64,000 bases of DNA from Pogonophryne albipinna (lineage: Eukaryota; Chordata; Actinopteri; Perciformes; Artedidraconidae). The position numbers and the translations under genes are program-made. The DNA lies in the NCBI GenBank assembly GCA_028583405.1, contig CM053260.1, positions 12,732,660 through 12,796,659 of the forward strand, read 5' to 3'. Below the pieces are notes generated by a model. It saw nothing but the letters and a program-made list of their open reading frames with translations, had not been told where the DNA came from and did not search any database. Shown here one piece after another: positions 58,801-64,000 of the stretch; positions within the stretch are counted from its first letter, which is position 1; every line of letters starts with the position of its first letter.

Positions 58801-61800
58801 GACGCAGCGTTTACATTCCCATTAATGAAGAGCCCTTTGTTCAGATCTTTCAAAAGGCAAGGATGAAAGAGCCCTGATTCAGCAATAATCAAGTGCCTTG
58901 TATCTTTATCTTCTCCCGTGAAAGAGAACAGCCTTTTGTCTCCAAGATGATTTCGAGTTGGGGGGTGGTCAAGTGCACACAAAATACAGTCTACATTATC
59001 ATACTCACTCTTTAGTATTTGGTGCACTGTGACGCTTTGAGTCAAGCTGTTGAGAACAAGATGAGAGGATATCATTCATTGGGAGGTATAGCAATTCAAT
59101 CTAATTGTCTCAGGTCATTGCGACTCTCGATCTCCTTTGCAACATAGCTATTTATTCATGTGATTATTTTTGCAATTATTTGCCCGTTCAAGATGACATT
59201 TTGGTTATGTGACCTCGTTTGGACATGCTATTGTATGCCATTTCCATCAAGCAATTTAATTATTCTCTGAAATACATCATGGTTTGGGCTAGAGAGACAA
59301 ACTTATTTGCTCTCTGTTTAAGTAGCTACGTCTCTTTACTCAATCTGGGAATTGTGCTTCTCCTGCGTACTTCAGAAAAAGATACTGCCCTGAGTTACAA
59401 AGATTGTCTGATATGAACTTAAACAATTAAGATACTGTCTGATTAGAAAAGAGTTGATATTTTTGTCTTTTCAAGTTGACCTCCAAATGCACTTAAACAA
59501 GATGGAAGATGAAAATAATAGCTAAATCTGGCATAAATCATCTTTTCTCTTAGAGGATAATGTTTTTTATACATGTTTCTTTGTTTAATATAACAAATGT
59601 TTGAATGAACCAAGTGAGTGTGAGTGGCATGGGGTCGAACTTTCACCAAAAAAAGGTCTTAGAAACACTGGTAGATTGTGCTTAAAATGACATAAAATAT
59701 AATTAATAAATCCTCATTTCAATAAGTCATAAAATGAACAACACATTATTGGCTCCAGCTCATGTTTAAAATCAAGGAGAAAGAGAAGAAGCATTTTGAA
59801 CATAAGAGAGTCTTATGACTGACAGACATCAGAGGGAGAGGCTTGAGCTCACCATCTGCAAAACAACCAAAAAGTAAACCTCACCCTGGGCAAATCTTGG
59901 TTATTACTTTCTGTTCTGTCATATTTTGGATTACAGGACCAAAGCTAAATACACCTTATGGATTTTTTTTTTTAAATGTGTGTTACTGTGCCCTCATATC
60001 AAAAGTATAAATCAATAGTACTTTTGTGTTAAACAGTAGCTGTAACAAAATGGCACGAATAGAGAAGCACTTTTGGATTTCTGCAAGGACTGTATGCAGC
60101 AGGGAACTTTTAGCGAAAATGAATTTGTTTATCACTTTTTAAAACCTTTTCTCTGGCAGACACCCCAACATGATTAAGTGCAAATGTTAGTAACATTAGG
60201 GGCAAGTGATAGATTCTATAGAGTTTTATTTGATCTAAATGTACTGTATACTTCTCGTTCCGGCAGAAGATGTTTTTACTCAGTGTTTTTCTCGATGCAT
60301 GACATGCCTGTCCTTGAGATCACAGCTAAAGTTGCATAAAATAGAGGTTGTGCAAATCATTACACACTTTATACAATTTATGTTTTTCAAAATTAGGAAG
60401 GGTAATGTTGTGATAGTTAGATAATTTCTCTCAGTCCCATAAACATAAGGTTTTATAGATGCGACTTGATATTCCAGTGATTTGTGTAGATAATGTTATC
60501 TGTCTGTATGGGGGGAATAAAGAGAACTGCATCACAGCTACTTCAATACCCTGTTAATCAATAGAACTGTATCCAAATGAATCAGAAACTCCATGAATAA
60601 TGGTTTTGCCCTGCAGTATATGGATCAAAGAGAGATTAGCACCATTAAATCAGGATCAATAAAGAGGGTAAAATGAGGAACATCAATGGAAATGGACTCT
60701 CTTTTAATAACCAAGCAGTTTTACATAAGGTAACACTTTTTATATGAGCCTCACAGCAGAGATCTGAGGAGTAATGAGTCCCCTTGTGGACAGTAGCACA
60801 CTGCACGGCATATACTGCCTACTGTCTTCAACAGGCTCTCTCTTGATTCACAAAACATGAGATCTTCTGCCTGAAACCTCCTGCAATGTTGCTTGCGAAT
60901 AATAAAGTGCATAAATGAATCATCTTTTCAACATTTGTCATCTTCAAATTCAGTTTTTATATATTCATAAAACAATTTTTTATTGCACTAAAGATACTAC
61001 TGGATGCTAAGACATGAAGAAATCTCTGCCTCTGATAGGGTCTTGACTGAGGCTCCAGACAGCACCTCAGTCAGAGTTTCTTTACTCCCACTCTCCTGTG
61101 CTGGCTGCCATTTCTATTGTAAGTCTTGCCAAAAAAGCTGGGTCTCTTTTCTCTTCAGCATCATATTTCGCCAGTAATATTTAGCTGGTAGTGGTGGACT
61201 TGTTTAGTATTCTGCTGTGCAGCTGCAGCTATTCAAGTCACCCTCATTTAAAGTTGTAGTATATTGTGTTAGTGTTTAAGTTGTAAACTTTCCTGCTGCA
61301 TTTAATTGCCACAAAATAACAAGTATCGTTAAAAAACGAACACACGTCAGAAAGTAACTTATTAATTGAATTGTTGATGTGGCCTTAAAAGCAATCAGAT
61401 AAACTTGGTTTAGCAATAGGCAAGAGTTTCATCACCCTATGTCCATGGTAGTCCTGCCGTGTTTATAGTGAATTAAAAAAGCAGCAGGCTTGTGTTCCTT
61501 ATTAAGTTATTTATCTGTTTATCTATTTATTGAGGCTGCAATACCTTACACATGTGGGTGAATGTAATAGCTTGTTGTTGTCTACAGTTAGAAATGCTAT
61601 GTGGAATGAATGCAATAATTCACTTTCAGTTCTTCATTCTTCCTTATGTTCAGATACACAGTCAGCTATGTGACCTTTGTCATTAGTGGAACAACTGAGA
61701 TTAAGTGAGAGTGTATTTATTTGTTTATTCTGCTGTTAAGTATAGTTAACTGCAGTTGTGTGGATCCAGAAAAGTGTTGGTAGTTCTTGCACTGGGTTAT

Positions 61801-62698
61801 TTTGTTTGATACTTTACCGATTCCTAGTACCAATGACAATGACTAAGCAATTGTGTAAATGGTTGTTTATAATTCATTTAGTTGTTATACCGACTTTATT
61901 AAACAAAATGTTTTCCATCAGTTGTTTGTTACAACGTACCCCAACAAATGTGAACATTGTGACCCAATCTGTAGAGCCAGAAGGCAAGTCAATATAACTT
62001 CATCTTTCACTGGCTTGCTATCAGAAATTAAAACACAAATCTCGTCCACAATTGTTCATCCAGAGATGGAGTTAATAGCTTTCCCGACTTTGGAAATATA
62101 AAAAAGGTAGACAAAAGTCACAGAAACAGCACAGGGTCAGGTCCATCTGAATATTCTCTTCAGTAGAAAGCAGACAGATGAATAATGCTACGGATGCTGC
62201 CGCTGCAGTACAGAGCTGAGTCACTGCAGAGTGGATAAAACAAGCTGGTCTGGCAGAGTTCACTGAGGAAGATTATGTTATTTGAAAATGTAATTTAATG
62301 TTGTTGTGCTATTATGGTAATCTGAATTAATTTGCTAATTTTGAATAGGTTTCAGAGAAAAAAAAAAATAATTCACCCAAACATCTTCCTCTAAATGACT
62401 CAATGATTTACTGCATTCATTGTATGTTAAGGGCCACAACTGAGCAACAGTGTTCTTCATTTCTATTATTGCCATTAACAAAATGGTTTATTTCTCTGTA
62501 AAGCATTTTCTGCTGCATTTACAATATTGAATATACAGTCAAATGTGTTTATGTTATTCAGTAATGAGCACTCATCTCTGTTGGCTCAGCTATTCAGTTG
62601 CTCATCCGTGTGATACACTTTGTACTGTGGAAATTCACGTCTTTTGAAATCATGTTGTATTACTCAGGTTAATCTAACATGTTGCAAATACTCCACAG
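55860..62698. other. Presumed first intron of camkv or intergenic, nothing recognised
   Basis: About 6.8 kb with no recognisable coding exon. Overlapping open frames on both strands at 57,111-57,536 and 57,258-57,476, and the 95-codon minus frame at 58,788-59,075, match no family I know. Confidence 0.4.
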
Positions 62699-62744
62699 GT
62701 TGTCTTGTGGCAGGTCATTCCCTGGCTATAGGGCACGAGCTGCC

Positions 62745-64000
62745 ATGCCATTTGGTTGTCTGACACTCGGGCAGAAGAAGGATTACAACAATCCCTCAGA
62801 TGTGGCCGACAAATATGACCTCGGACAAATTGTTAAATCGTGAGTACAGCTACGTTGTTATGCTGATAAGTAAGAACTTCAAGAAATCTGCACAAAATAT
62901 GATGTATGTTTCTTCTTTCCTCTTTTCAACAGGGAGGAGTTTTGTGAGATATTCCGAGCGAAGGATAGGAACACCTTGAAAATGTCCACCTGTAAAAAGT
63001 TCCACAAAAAGGACGGAAGGAAAGTGAGGAAAGCGGCCAAGAATGAGATAATGATCTTAAAGATGTAAGTTTGAAGCTCCTTATAATAGATTTCTGAGAA
63101 ACTCTCCTGAAACTGAGATGAAAAAAGTAATGATCAGCAAAAATATTTCTTGAGGTCAAGCCAAAGACAAATCTAAGTGCGGTGCAGGAGCTCAAAACCA
63201 ATCTGCATTCTTAGAGTTATTCAAAAGTAAGGGTTGTGATGTTTATAGACATTCATACTACAACAAATCATATCAAGGAACCAAAACCAACAATGGATGA
63301 ATCCCACTGACAACTATTGAATGTTTAACAAAATCTAGATTTACTGTATTCCTCTGTGCCATAAAACTTTGATAATTTCCAAAAACAATCAACAGCTTAG
63401 ACTGGATGACATGTTCCTTTATTTACATGAACATGAGCACTGCAGTTTATTTTGAGTCAACCCCACTTACACTGTCCTGCTGCAGTACTCACAAAGCACT
63501 CCAAATCCACTTTGCAGTACTGAATGTTGTACACAATACAGCTTAAAATGATTACATAGTGTGAGCTTACTGTATATATTACTCATTAACTACATTTTGT
63601 TGTTCATTTTAGTCCCACCTACATACCCTAATTCATCATCCTGTGCTATTGCTCTCTTTCCCCTCTTTCCTGCTTTTCAAAGGGTGAAACATCATAACAT
63701 CCTCCAGCTGGTTGATGCTTTTGAAACGAAGAAAGAGTACTTCCTTTTTCTGGAGCTGTGAGTATTATTAGATGCACTTGAGAGAAATGTTGGCACAGAC
63801 TGACGTGCACTGTAATTTCTCAACTTGTATGAAACTGATTTTTTTTTATTCAACATGTGTTATAACTCAACATGTGACATGTGCTAAATTTGGATCTACC
63901 ATCTTTTAGCGCTACAGGCAGGGAGGTATTCGACTGGATCTTAGATCAAGGACACTACTCTGAGAGGGACACCAGCAATGTTATGAGGCAGGTGTTGGAG
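62745..64000 (+). CDS. camkv: CaM kinase-like vesicle-associated protein (pseudokinase), first four coding exons, cut by window edge
   Basis: CAMKV is a calmodulin-binding pseudokinase of the CaMK group, found on neuronal vesicles and at synapses. Coding exons: 62745-62839, 62933-63064, 63683-63757 and 63910 to beyond 64,000. The acceptor of the exon carrying the ATG is at 62,698. Phases agree at each junction (2, 2, 2). The N-terminus MPFGCLTLGQKKDYNNPSDV is close to human CAMKV, and TCKKFHKKDGRKVRKAAKNEI and ATGREVFDWILDQG are family signatures. The glycine-rich loop is degenerate (LGQIVKSEEFCEIF has no GxGxxG), as expected for a pseudokinase, while the beta-3 lysine remains (TCKKF). The window ends within the kinase-like domain, after 125 of roughly 500 residues; the calmodulin-binding and C-terminal parts are off the edge. 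The ATG context is good (gctgccATGC). It lies on the same strand as mst1r, downstream of it. Confidence 0.93.

Noticed and set aside
58788..59075. 95-codon minus-strand open frame with fairly ordinary protein-like composition
   Set aside because: No homology recognised and no neighbouring exons. It would need transcript evidence.

Overview
The window is vertebrate nuclear DNA, almost certainly from a teleost fish. Genes are split by many GT-AG introns. The coding exons read as vertebrate families. The spacers carry fish-type interspersed repeats: an L2-like LINE, a Tc1-like element, a CACTG-ended DNA transposon and CA microsatellites. I could not fix the species.

Layout. 1-12,428 has no recognisable gene and holds repeats, chiefly a nearly full-length but disabled LINE at 6,095-9,150. 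12,429-26,278 (minus) is uba7, the E1-like activating enzyme for the interferon-induced modifier ISG15. 21 coding exons join in frame, and an interferon-response motif lies just upstream of the start codon. The C-terminal ubiquitin-fold-domain exons were not found. 26,603-32,391 is a nest of mobile elements. An old repeat was split at a TA by a 5.3-kb CACTG-ended element. That element contains a palindromic Tc1-like relic, a three-exon reading frame of an expanded fish family, and a duplicated exon-like block.

32,392-34,700 looks empty. 35,745-44,931 (plus) is a complete mst1r (RON) receptor tyrosine kinase gene: 20 coding exons giving 1,377 residues, with sema, PSI, IPT, membrane and kinase parts. 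45,300-62,700 has no coding exon that I recognise; a candidate non-coding first exon of camkv lies near 55,750-55,859. 62,745-64,000 (plus) holds the first four coding exons of camkv, a neuronal pseudokinase, cut by the window edge.

Human 3p21.31 carries UBA7, TRAIP, CAMKV and MST1R in that order, all in one orientation. Here uba7 faces away from mst1r, and mst1r precedes camkv on the opposite strand. This fits an inversion of the CAMKV-MST1R block and absence of TRAIP from the interval. The three genes are not one pathway: uba7 is antiviral ISGylation, mst1r is the receptor for macrophage-stimulating protein, and camkv is a synaptic vesicle-associated pseudokinase.
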